Assembly: GCA_029210625.1 (NCBI GenBank)
Contig: JARGFU010000018.1
Location: 87,312-151,311 of the forward strand
DNA length: 64,000 nucleotides
From: Deltaproteobacteria bacterium
GTDB lineage: Bacteria > Myxococcota > Myxococcia > SLRQ01
Reading direction: 5' to 3'
In this document: one piece after another, positions 7,974-15,461 of the stretch
How positions within the stretch are numbered: the first letter of the stretch is position 1
How the letters are laid out: each line of letters begins with the position of its first letter
Position numbers and translations under genes: made by a program
Notes under the pieces: model-generated
What the model was told of the DNA's origin: nothing
The model's database searches: none
What the model saw: only the letters and a program-made list of their open reading frames with translations

Positions 7974-9011
7974 ATGCGTATCCTCTCGGGAATCCAGCCC
8001 TCCGGCGCGCTGCACCTCGGCAACTACTTCGGTGCGGTGCAGCAGTTCATCCGCTACCAGGACGAGGCCGACGAGGCCCTCTACTTCATCGCCGATCTCC
8101 ACGCCCTGACCACGGTGCGGGACGGCGCCACCCTGCGCGAGCGCGCCCTGGGCCTGGCGCTCGACTACCTGGCGCTCGGCCTCGATCCGGAGCGGGCCAT
8201 CCTCTTCCGCCAGTCGGACATCCCCGAGATCACCCAGCTCACCTGGATCCTCTCCGCCGTGACCCCCATGGGCCTGCTGGAGCGGGGGCACAGCTTCAAG
8301 GACAAGACCGCCCGGGGCATCCCCGCCGACGCGGGGCTCTTCACCTACCCGGTCCTGATGAGCGCCGACATCCTCCTCTACGGCTCCGACGCGGTGCCGG
8401 TGGGCAAGGACCAGAAGCAGCACCTCGAGTTCGCCCGGGACATCGCCACCAAGTTCAACGTCGCCTTCCAGCCCGGCTACGACCCCCAGGATCCGCGGGG
8501 CGAGGCGAGCGGCGTGCCCGGCATCCTCAAGCTCCCCGATCCGCTGATCCTCGAGGAGGCCGGCGTGGTCCCCGGGGTGGACGGCGAGAAGATGTCCTCC
8601 TCCTACGGCAACGACATCCAGCTCTTCCTCCCGGACAAGCCGCTCAAGAAGCGCATCATGGGGATCAAGACCGACTCCACCGCCGTGGAGGATCCCAAGC
8701 CCGAGCCCCACACCCTGCTGCCGCTGCTGAAGCTCTTCTGCGACGAGGCGGCCTACGGCGAGGTGCTCGCGTCCTGGCGGACCGGCGGCAAGGGCTACGG
8801 CCACTACAAGCTCGAGCTCCTCGAGCGCTTCCACGGCTTCTTCGACGAGGCTCGCGAGCGCCGCAGAGAGCTCGAGCAGAACCCCGAGCGGGTGGTCGAG
8901 ATCCTGAGCGCCGGCGCGGAGCGCGCGCGGGCGATCGCCCGGCCGGTCTGGGAGGCCGTGGTCGAGGCCGCCGGCGTGGGCGGCGACACCTCCGCCCTAC
9001 TCGTGAAGTAG
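7974..9011 (+). CDS. trpS: Tryptophanyl-tRNA synthetase
   Basis: This class I aminoacyl-tRNA synthetase charges tRNA-Trp in the cytoplasm. The 345-residue product has the normal bacterial TrpRS length. The HIGH-equivalent motif is PSGALHLGNYFG near residue 9, and the KMSKS-equivalent is GEKMSSSYGN near residue 206. GKDQKQHLEFARD, typical of TrpRS, lies between them. The start was set at the ATG directly before RILSGIQPSG; an in-frame ATG six codons upstream (7956) is also possible. No Shine-Dalgarno sequence precedes it. The 3' end overlaps the convergent TPR gene by 15 bases. This is a housekeeping gene with nothing unusual inside it. Confidence 0.96.
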   Translation: MRILSGIQPSGALHLGNYFGAVQQFIRYQDEADEALYFIADLHALTTVRDGATLRERALGLALDYLALGLDPERAILFRQSDIPEITQLTWILSAVTPMGLLERGHSFKDKTARGIPADAGLFTYPVLMSADILLYGSDAVPVGKDQKQHLEFARDIATKFNVAFQPGYDPQDPRGEASGVPGILKLPDPLILEEAGVVPGVDGEKMSSSYGNDIQLFLPDKPLKKRIMGIKTDSTAVEDPKPEPHTLLPLLKLFCDEAAYGEVLASWRTGGKGYGHYKLELLERFHGFFDEARERRRELEQNPERVVEILSAGAERARAIARPVWEAVVEAAGVGGDTSALLVK

Positions 9012-9941
9012 GCGCCAGAGGTCGCGATCGCGCCGGGCCCAGGGCCCGGCCCGCTCGGCGCAGACCCGGGCGTGGTGGTGCTTGCCCAGCTCGAGGAAGG
9101 CGCGGCCCAGGACCGCCCAGGCCGCCTCCCCTCCCCCGACCATGCTCGGGGCGGGCTTCACGACCTCCACGGCCTCCTCGTGGTGGCCCAGCGAGAGCAG
9201 CAGCCTCCCCTGCCCCACCCGGGCGCTGCCGAGCTCGGGATCGAGCTCGATGGCCCGGCCGAAGAGGTGGTAGGCCCGGGCGCCGTCCCCCGCGGCGATC
9301 TGCTCGTCGGCCATCTGGCAGAGGAGGTGCGCCCCGAGGCTCTGGAGCGTGGCGTGGAGCGCCAGCGGCATCGCCCGGCCCAGCACGGGCTCGAGGAGGG
9401 CGAAGGCCTCGACGGCGGGCAGGCTCGGGCTGCGCTGGGCGGCGACCGCCACGGCGCCGGCGAGGAGCGGGCTGACCTCCTCGGGGGAGAGCCCCGCCAC
9501 CGCGGCCCGGGCGAGGGTGGCGAAGCGCCCGTAGGCTCGCCGCTCCAGGAGCAGGTCGGCGGCCAGATCCATCAGCTGCTCCCGCTCCTGGACCTCCACC
9601 CCGGGCAGGCAGCGCTCGGCGATGCGGTAGAAGTCCTTCTCCCGCTCCTGCGACGCGAGGGTGGCGGCGTGGAGGGCGAGGGCCAGCGGGTTCTTGCCGT
9701 CGTGGCTGAGCGCCTCGGCCACCCGCTTGCCGGCCTCCTCGGCCCGGCCCGCCTCGAGGTGCAGGCGGGCGAGCTCCGCCAGCGCCTGGGCGGCGACCTT
9801 GCCCCGGTTGCCTCGGGCGATGCGCAGGTAGGCGGCCGCCGCGAGCCCCGTGTCACCCTCGGCCACCGCGCGGCGGGTGGGCCCGAGGAGGTCCTCGTGG
9901 GGCAGGAAGCGGCTGCCCCCGCCCTCGGGGCCCTCGCTCAC
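8997..9941 (-). CDS. Tetratricopeptide-repeat protein
   Basis: A 314-residue cytoplasmic protein without signal peptide or membrane segment. Most of it is helical-hairpin repeat of TPR character, for example ALAELARLHLEAGRAEEAGK near residue 48 and YHLFGRAIELDPELGSARVG near residue 230, with the usual A-x-x-x-G-x and A-x-x-x-x-x-P spacing. It starts with a GTG that overlaps the stop of the cupin gene (GTGA), so it is translationally coupled to it. The longer open frame upstream of this GTG lies inside the cupin gene and was not used. TPR proteins are protein-binding scaffolds; partner and role are unknown. The end overlaps trpS by 15 bases in a convergent arrangement. Confidence 0.72.
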   Translation of the reverse strand: MSEGPEGGGSRFLPHEDLLGPTRRAVAEGDTGLAAAAYLRIARGNRGKVAAQALAELARLHLEAGRAEEAGKRVAEALSHDGKNPLALALHAATLASQEREKDFYRIAERCLPGVEVQEREQLMDLAADLLLERRAYGRFATLARAAVAGLSPEEVSPLLAGAVAVAAQRSPSLPAVEAFALLEPVLGRAMPLALHATLQSLGAHLLCQMADEQIAAGDGARAYHLFGRAIELDPELGSARVGQGRLLLSLGHHEEAVEVVKPAPSMVGGGEAAWAVLGRAFLELGKHHHARVCAERAGPWARRDRDLWRLLHE

Positions 9942-10438
9942 TCGCCTTCCCAGTAGGCGACCTCGACTCCGTCGGGCACGTAGCGGGAGAGGGTGCGGCC
10001 CTCGTCGCTGCCCCCCGGCGCCGTGCCGGCGAAGAGACCCATCTTCCCCGAGTCGGGATAGACGGTGATGTCCGGCGCGTTCATCGTCGAGAAGACGAGG
10101 TAGCGCAGGTCCTTCTGCGAGGTGTTGTGGATCTGGTGGGCCCCCTGCACGCCGCGGGGGAAGGCGACGTAGTCGCCGGCGGTGATCGGCTGCTTGCGGC
10201 CGGCGAGGCGCAGATCGCCGCTGCCCTCGAGCACGTAGATCGCCTCCTCGTTGCCGTGGTGGAAGTGGTAGGGCCAGCTGCGCCAGCCGGGCGGGACCTC
10301 GACGATGCTGCAGCCGAGCTCCTTGCCACCGGCCGCCAGCGCCAGCTGCTTGCGGCGGAAGCGGAAGCGGTCCTCGCGATCGACCTCGGTCCACTCCAGG
10401 TCCCGCTCGTTGATCACCCTGTCCTTCTTCTCGCTCAT
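9938..10438 (-). CDS. Single-domain cupin protein
   Basis: A 166-residue protein with one double-stranded beta-helix cupin domain. Cupin motif 1 is WPYHFHHGNEEAIYVLEGSG near residues 55-75 (two His and one Glu as metal ligands), and motif 2 is GDYVAFPRGVQGAHQIHN near residues 85-102 (the third His). A mononuclear metal site is therefore likely intact. Cupins of this small cytoplasmic type bind or convert sugars, amino acids or small acids; the sequence does not show which. The start at MSEKKDRV is preceded by GAGGAG about eight bases upstream. A longer frame to 10594 exists but lacks such a site. The TPR protein follows in the same operon by GTGA overlap. Confidence 0.82.
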   Translation of the reverse strand: MSEKKDRVINERDLEWTEVDREDRFRFRRKQLALAAGGKELGCSIVEVPPGWRSWPYHFHHGNEEAIYVLEGSGDLRLAGRKQPITAGDYVAFPRGVQGAHQIHNTSQKDLRYLVFSTMNAPDITVYPDSGKMGLFAGTAPGGSDEGRTLSRYVPDGVEVAYWEGE

Positions 10439-10772
10439 CGACGACTCCTCGTTCCTGGGGGGAGCGAGACGCCGCCCGGCCTTCGTCCGGGGACGTCCCG
10501 TACCCTCTTCTAGCACCCCGGGCCCACCGCGACCCACCTCGCCGGAGCAGGCCGCGATCAGATCCTGGACGCATTCCGGGGGTCCTCGCCGCACCGGGAC
10601 AAAGTCGCGTGATCCCGGGATCTTGGCGACCCCGATCAGATCATAGACGGGATCACTCTCGATCGATCATTTGCTGGACGCCCTCGGACGGAAAATAACC
10701 TGTGATCAGGTACTTGGGGCACCGAGGCCCTGCTCGATCGGGCAGGCACGGCCCTTGCGAAGGGCCCCCGCC
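10439..10772. other. Divergent 334-base intergenic region
   Basis: No gene is seen. The region separates the cupin (minus) and phospholipase D (plus) genes and should hold both promoters. It contains GATCCCGGGATC (10611-10622, perfect dyad), ACCTGTGATCAGGT (10698-10711, five-base arms) and a strong stem-loop GGCCCTTGCGAAGGGCC (10750-10766) ending six bases before the plus-strand ATG. A weak promoter TTGCTG/ATAACC is possible around 10672-10701. GATC is unusually frequent between 10555 and 10740. Confidence 0.6.
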
Positions 10773-12671
10773 ATGACGCGGACCGCCACCCTCTCCTCTC
10801 GCCTCCTCTCCCTCATCATTGCCGCCCTCCTCCTGGGCCAGGCGGCCTGCGGGAGCGGCGCGGGGACGACCCAGCAGGGAGTGCAGCGGGGCGCCCTCGA
10901 GCGGGGCGGGAAGGCCGACGCCACCTTCGAGCTCTCCCTGCGGATCACCGAGGTCATGGCGACCCCCGCCGACGACCGCAGCGGCGAGTACGTCGAGGTC
11001 TACAACGACAGCCCCCTGCAGGTGAGCCTCGAGGGCCTCCTCCTCGACGACGAGGACAGCGTCGACACCCTGATCCACCGCAGCGGCCCGACCCACCTCG
11101 AGGCCTTCGGCTACGGCGTCATCGTCGATCCCGACTACCGCGATCCGCTGCCTCCGGAGGCGGCCGTCTACACGGTCTCCGACCGGGCGCTGGGCAACGG
11201 GCTGGCGGCCTCCGATCCCGTGATCCTGCGGGCGGCGTCCGGGCTCGTCCTCGAGCGCGTGGGCCCGAGGGCCACCCTCCGCGGCTACGCCCGCGAGCGC
11301 CGCGCGCCCCTCCTCGACGACGTCTCCACCAGCTGGCGGCTCACCCGCGAGGGGAGCCCCGGGCGGCGCAACCGCCACGCCCCCAGCGAGCGCCTGAAGC
11401 TCCACCTCACCCACGACTGGGACGAGGCCGAGACGGTCGCGGCCCTCGTCGACTTCATCGACGCCACCGAGCAGACCCTCGACTGCGCCATCTACCAGAT
11501 GAACCACCCCGAGGTGATGCGGTCCCTGCTCGCGGCCCACGAGCGGGGCGTCGCGGTGCGGATCGTGACCGACACCACCTTCTTCGACGAGCGCGCCGAC
11601 TACTACGCCGGCTACGAGGCCCTCCTCGCCGCGGGGATGGACATCGTCCCCGACCAGCGCTCCTCCGAGATGCACGACAAGTTCCTGGTCTCCGACCGGC
11701 GCTACGTCTGGCTGGGCTCCTACAACCCCACCATGAACCACTCCGCCGACTCGGCCCTCGAGCTCGACAGCGCCTCCCTGGCCCGGGAGCTCGAGCGGCA
11801 GGTCGACGACATGATGGCCGGCAAGTTCGGCGTCTGGAAGCGCAAGACCGAGCAGGAGCGGCACCTCGTCGACGGCACCGAGCTGCGCCTCCTGACCAGC
11901 CCCCAGGGCGGCGTCCTCGAGGTGATCCTCGCGGAGCTCGGGAAGGCTCGCCGCTCGATTCACTTCCTCGCCTTCGGGCTCACCGAGGACCGCGTGGGCG
12001 ACGCCCTCCTCGAGCGCGCGGGCGCCGGGGTGCAGGTGCACGGCGCCATCGACTGGCTCCACGCCAGCCGCACCGGCTCCGAGTGGAGCCGCCTGGTGGA
12101 GGCCGGCCTCGACGTCCGCCGCAGCCCCCACGCGATGCTGATGCACCAGAAGCTCATCGTCATCGACGGCGGCACCCCGGACGCGGTGGTGATCCTGGGC
12201 TCCTACAACTTCACCAACCGGGCCGAGACCCGCAACGACGAGACCATGCTCGTCGTCCGCAGCGGCCGCCTCGCCGCCATGGCCGAGAGCGCCATCGCCG
12301 CGGTGATGCGCGACTCCGAGTCGGTGGGTCAGGACGCGATGCCGGCCCTGGCCATCACCGAGGTCGCCCAGGGCACCACCGCCTGGGTGGAGGTGGAGAA
12401 CCAGGGCCCCGAGGCCATCGCCCTCGTCGGCTTCGAGCTCACCGATCTCGAATCCGTCTCTCGGCTCACCGGTGTCCTGGCCCCGGGGGAGCGCAGGGTC
12501 GTGGTCTTCGAGGGCCCGCTGGGCGGCTCCTCCCCGGTCTTTCTCCGGGACGCCGCCGGCCGGGTGATCGACGCCGTCGCCACCGACGACGTGATCCGCA
12601 GCCCTCAGCAGACCCTGCGCCGGCTCGGCCCGGTGAGCTGGGAGCTTTCCTCGCCCACGCCCGGCCGGTAG
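10773..12671 (+). CDS. Lipoprotein phospholipase D family protein with flanking lamin-tail-like domains
   Basis: A 632-residue protein. The N-terminal hydrophobic segment ends in LLLGQAAC (Cys26), a lipoprotein signal, so it is expected on the periplasmic side or cell surface. Residues about 50-130 (ITEVMATPADDRSGEYVEVY) look like a lamin-tail domain (LTD). Two HKD half-sites follow: MHDKFLVSD with GSYN (His301, Lys303, Asp308) and MHQKLIVID with GSYNFT (His458, Lys460, Asp465). Both catalytic sites are complete. A second LTD-like stretch (ITEVAQGTTAWVEVENQG) closes the protein. Family members hydrolyse phosphodiesters in lipids or nucleic acids; the substrate cannot be told. A GC-rich hairpin lies just before the ATG and there is no clear ribosome binding site. 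Confidence 0.85.
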   Translation: MTRTATLSSRLLSLIIAALLLGQAACGSGAGTTQQGVQRGALERGGKADATFELSLRITEVMATPADDRSGEYVEVYNDSPLQVSLEGLLLDDEDSVDTLIHRSGPTHLEAFGYGVIVDPDYRDPLPPEAAVYTVSDRALGNGLAASDPVILRAASGLVLERVGPRATLRGYARERRAPLLDDVSTSWRLTREGSPGRRNRHAPSERLKLHLTHDWDEAETVAALVDFIDATEQTLDCAIYQMNHPEVMRSLLAAHERGVAVRIVTDTTFFDERADYYAGYEALLAAGMDIVPDQRSSEMHDKFLVSDRRYVWLGSYNPTMNHSADSALELDSASLARELERQVDDMMAGKFGVWKRKTEQERHLVDGTELRLLTSPQGGVLEVILAELGKARRSIHFLAFGLTEDRVGDALLERAGAGVQVHGAIDWLHASRTGSEWSRLVEAGLDVRRSPHAMLMHQKLIVIDGGTPDAVVILGSYNFTNRAETRNDETMLVVRSGRLAAMAESAIAAVMRDSESVGQDAMPALAITEVAQGTTAWVEVENQGPEAIALVGFELTDLESVSRLTGVLAPGERRVVVFEGPLGGSSPVFLRDAAGRVIDAVATDDVIRSPQQTLRRLGPVSWELSSPTPGR

Positions 12672-12681
12672 AAGTCGAAGG

Positions 12682-13545
12682 GTGGCGCCCCCCCCTTCCT
12701 CCCGCCTCCGGCGAACGATGGACTCGGCCTTCCGCATCGGGCTGGTGGTCACCCTCCTCGTGACCCTGGGCCCGGCCCTGCTGGTCGCCTGCGCCTGCCG
12801 CTCCTTCCTCTACCACCCGACCCGCGCGGACCCCGCGGCGCTCGCGGTGGGGGCCTGGCAGGCCGCCGAGCTGCCCGTCGCCGAGGGGATCGTCCTGCGC
12901 GGGCTGGTCCGTCCCCCCCGCGCGGCGGCGGACGAGGCACCCCGCTGGATCCTCTTCTTCGGCGGCAACGCCATGAGCCTGCTCTCGAACCGAACGGTGC
13001 TGCAGGAGCTGGCCCCGGAGCCCGGGATCGGCCTGGCCACCTTCGCCTACCGCGGCTACGACGGCTCCGGGGGCAGGCCGAAGGAGGAGCACCTCCTGGC
13101 CGACGCCGAGACCCTCGCGGCGCACCTCGAGGCCGAGCACGGGGTCCGGCCCGACCGCCTCGTGATCCTGGGTCAGAGCCTGGGCACCGGGGTGGCGATC
13201 CACCTCGCGGCCGCGCTCGCCCGCAAGGGGAGCCCCCCCGCCGGGCTGGGGCTGCTCTCCCCCTACACCTCCATGTCCCGGGTCTTCGACGATCACGTGC
13301 CGGTGATCCCCGTGGGCTGGGCCGTGACCGACAGCTACCGCAGCGAGCGGCTGGCCCCCGAGCTGACGCCCCCGATCGTCATCGTCCACGGGGACCGCGA
13401 CGAGGTGATCCCCGTCTACCACGCTCGCCGGCTGGCCGAGGCCCTCGGGGAGCGGGTGCGCTACCACGAGCTTCCCGGCCGCCACCACAACGACCTGTGG
13501 GACGACCCGGGGACCCTCGAGGCCCTGCGCGGCCTGCTGCGCTGA
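12682..13545 (+). CDS. Membrane-anchored alpha/beta hydrolase
   Basis: Starts with GTG eleven bases after the phospholipase D stop (an alternative ATG is at 12718) and gives 287 residues. One N-terminal membrane helix (FRIGLVVTLLVTLGPALLVA) is followed by an alpha/beta hydrolase fold of the BEM46/YqkD type. The catalytic triad is visible: nucleophile Ser in GQSLGTG, Asp in VHGDRDEVIP, and His in GRHHNDLW near the C-terminus. FFGGNA and YRGYDGSGG are the usual oxyanion and loop features. The triad is complete, so it should be an active serine hydrolase on the outer face of the inner membrane. The substrate is unknown. It is probably co-transcribed with the phospholipase D gene. Confidence 0.85.
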   Translation: MAPPPSSRLRRTMDSAFRIGLVVTLLVTLGPALLVACACRSFLYHPTRADPAALAVGAWQAAELPVAEGIVLRGLVRPPRAAADEAPRWILFFGGNAMSLLSNRTVLQELAPEPGIGLATFAYRGYDGSGGRPKEEHLLADAETLAAHLEAEHGVRPDRLVILGQSLGTGVAIHLAAALARKGSPPAGLGLLSPYTSMSRVFDDHVPVIPVGWAVTDSYRSERLAPELTPPIVIVHGDRDEVIPVYHARRLAEALGERVRYHELPGRHHNDLWDDPGTLEALRGLLR

Positions 13546-13618
13546 GCATGGCGACCGCGGGCGTCAGACGGTAGGCTGCGGCTGCGTCCGGCGACTCGGA
13601 CACCAGGGAGGATCGTAG

Positions 13619-14569
13619 ATGAGCAATCCGATGGGCTCCGACATGGGCGGCGCGGTCTGCGCCCAGCACCCCGAGCGTAACGCGCAGCGCACTTGCGAGC
13701 GTTGCGGCGCCTACATGTGCTCCGAGTGCACCGAGGGCGGGTTCAAGGACACCTGCCCCGACTGCGTCGCGCGCACCGGCGGCGGCACCTTCCCCCTGAG
13801 CCGGGAGGACTGGAGCTTCGATCAGATCTTCTCGATCTCCTGGGAGCGCTGGAAGCCCGAGTGGCTGATGATCTCGGTGGGCATGCTGATCATCTTCGGC
13901 GTCACGATGGTCTTCAACGTCGTCTCCCAGGTGATCCAGGCCGGCGTCGCCTCCGCGGGCAGCGTGGAGGCCTCGATCGGCTTGAGCCTGATCTTCTCCT
14001 TCGCCCAGTCCCTGATCCAGGGCGTGATCCAGCTGGGCTTCTACCTGCTCTGCATCGACGTCCTGATGGGGAAGCCAGCCAACCTCGGCCTGCTCTTCAC
14101 CCAGTTCGCCAAGGTCGGGAAGCTCTTGGTCCAGCTCCTGGTCATGGGCCTGATCATCGTGGTGCCCCTGGCCGTCTACGCTGGCATCATCGCGGGGATC
14201 ATCTTCCTGGCCGGGCTGCAGGACTCGGAGGAGGTCGTGCTGGCCATCGCCGGCGGCGCCTTCCTGCTCGTCCTCTTCCCGCTGATCTGGGTCTCCCTGG
14301 GCTTCTACTTCATGCAGATGGAGCTCGCCTTCGACGACGAGGTGGGCCCGATCGACGCCATCAAGCGCTCCTTCGCCCTGGTCGACGGGCACCGCCTGGG
14401 CACCTTCGGGGTCGCCTTCGTGGCGGGGCTGGTGGCGATGCTGGGCATCTTCGCCTGCGGCATCGGCATCATCGTCTCGGCGGGCCTCTCGCAGCTCATC
14501 CTCTGCGGGCTCTACCTCGCCCTGCGCAACGGCTCCGATCTCCCGGCCGTGAACCGGGATCTGGCCTAG
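13619..14569 (+). CDS. Membrane protein with N-terminal B-box-like zinc finger
   Basis: A 316-residue protein with GGGAGG eight bases before the ATG. Residues 14-50 have a Cys/His array (CAQHPERNAQRTCERCGAYM, then C, then CPDC) that fits a B-box-type zinc ribbon found at the N-terminus of many Myxococcota membrane proteins. After a linker there are about six hydrophobic helices between residues 75 and 305, and the segment FAFDDEVGPIDAIKRSFAL-like (MELAFDDEVGPIDAIKRSFA) is typical of the DUF975/YciC-like family of integral membrane proteins. No enzymatic motif is visible. Its role is unknown; the zinc ribbon would face the cytoplasm and may bind a partner. The stop overlaps the convergent GGDEF gene by four bases. 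Confidence 0.72.
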   Translation: MSNPMGSDMGGAVCAQHPERNAQRTCERCGAYMCSECTEGGFKDTCPDCVARTGGGTFPLSREDWSFDQIFSISWERWKPEWLMISVGMLIIFGVTMVFNVVSQVIQAGVASAGSVEASIGLSLIFSFAQSLIQGVIQLGFYLLCIDVLMGKPANLGLLFTQFAKVGKLLVQLLVMGLIIVVPLAVYAGIIAGIIFLAGLQDSEEVVLAIAGGAFLLVLFPLIWVSLGFYFMQMELAFDDEVGPIDAIKRSFALVDGHRLGTFGVAFVAGLVAMLGIFACGIGIIVSAGLSQLILCGLYLALRNGSDLPAVNRDLA

Positions 14570-15366
14570 GCCATGCTGCTCGGGTCGAGGACGACCCGGT
14601 TGCGGCCGCCCGCCTTGGCCTGGGCCGCGGCGTCGGCGGCCAGCTTCAGGGCGCGGCCGAGCGGGGTCGCGGCCTCGACCGTGGCCGCACCGACGCTGAC
14701 GGTGATGGACTCCAGACCGTTCTCGGTCTCGATGGCCATCGACTCCACCCCCCGCCGGATGCGCTCGGCGACCCCGAGCGCCTCCCGGGAGCGGGTGTTC
14801 GGGAGGAAGAGCACCAGCTCCTCCCCGGCGTGACGACCGGCGACGTCGGCCTGCCGGCTGCATCCCAGGATCAGCCGGCCGATCCGGCGCAACACCTCGT
14901 CCCCCACCGAGCGCCCGACGGTGTCGTTGAAGGCGCCGAGGTGGTCGACGTCCAGGTAGAGCAGGCTGAAGGGCCAGTCCTCACGCTGGAGCAGGGCCTG
15001 CTCCCGCAGCACCACCTCCCGCCAGATCTCCCGCCGGTAGAGGCCCACCAGGGGGTCGCGCACCACCCCCTGGTCCAGGGCGAGGTGCACCTCCAGCCCC
15101 CCGCCGTCCTCGAGGGGCAGGCAGGTCACCCGGAAGACCTCGGTCACGCCCTCCGCATCGGTGTAGGCGTGGATCACCGAGGCCGCCCTGCCCTTCTCCT
15201 GGGCCTCTCGCAGGGGGCAGAGCTCACCGCGGAGAAAGCAGGGGCGATCGTCGCCGTGGACGAGGCCGTGGCAGGTCCCCGCCGGAGGGCCATAGACCTC
15301 GCCGGCGGAGGTGTTCCCCCAGCGCACCTCGTACTCGGACGACACCCAGATCACAGGGTCGTCCAT
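14566..15366 (-). CDS. PAS-GGDEF protein with a variant active-site motif
   Basis: 266 residues from the first standard start. Residues 1-110 look like a PAS-type sensor with a four-Cys set (GTCHGLVHGDDRPCFLRGEL followed by CP), a pattern that may bind a metal or sense redox state. Residues 118-260 form a GGDEF domain: DPLVGLYRR, the I/allosteric region, then RHAGEELVLFLP in place of GGDEF, and ISVSVGAA-like ITVSVGAATVE. The signature is AGEEL. AGDEF variants can be active cyclases, but the final Leu is unusual, so activity is uncertain. The frame stays open upstream for about 19 codons of plausible protein without ATG, GTG or TTG, and the ATG used has no good ribosome binding site; the start is therefore uncertain. 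It is cytoplasmic. Confidence 0.78.
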   Translation of the reverse strand: MDDPVIWVSSEYEVRWGNTSAGEVYGPPAGTCHGLVHGDDRPCFLRGELCPLREAQEKGRAASVIHAYTDAEGVTEVFRVTCLPLEDGGGLEVHLALDQGVVRDPLVGLYRREIWREVVLREQALLQREDWPFSLLYLDVDHLGAFNDTVGRSVGDEVLRRIGRLILGCSRQADVAGRHAGEELVLFLPNTRSREALGVAERIRRGVESMAIETENGLESITVSVGAATVEAATPLGRALKLAADAAAQAKAGGRNRVVLDPSSMA

Positions 15367-15461
15367 CTGCTCGAAGGCCGGGAGCGAGGCCTCGAGCTCG
15401 GCGCGTGTGAGCTTCCGAGCGATGGCTCCAGTCTACGCTCCCGGAGCGCGGCCCGGGAAGC

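Noticed and set aside
7872..8834. Extension of the radical SAM gene upstream of 7871
   Set aside because: The added part overlaps trpS in antisense and has no similarity to radical SAM proteins; MLLIEMIAVD is a natural N-terminus.
10555..10740. GATC-rich segment as a replication origin or mismatch-repair hot spot
   Set aside because: There are several GATC sites, but no DnaA-box cluster, AT-rich stretch or dnaA/gidA neighbour.
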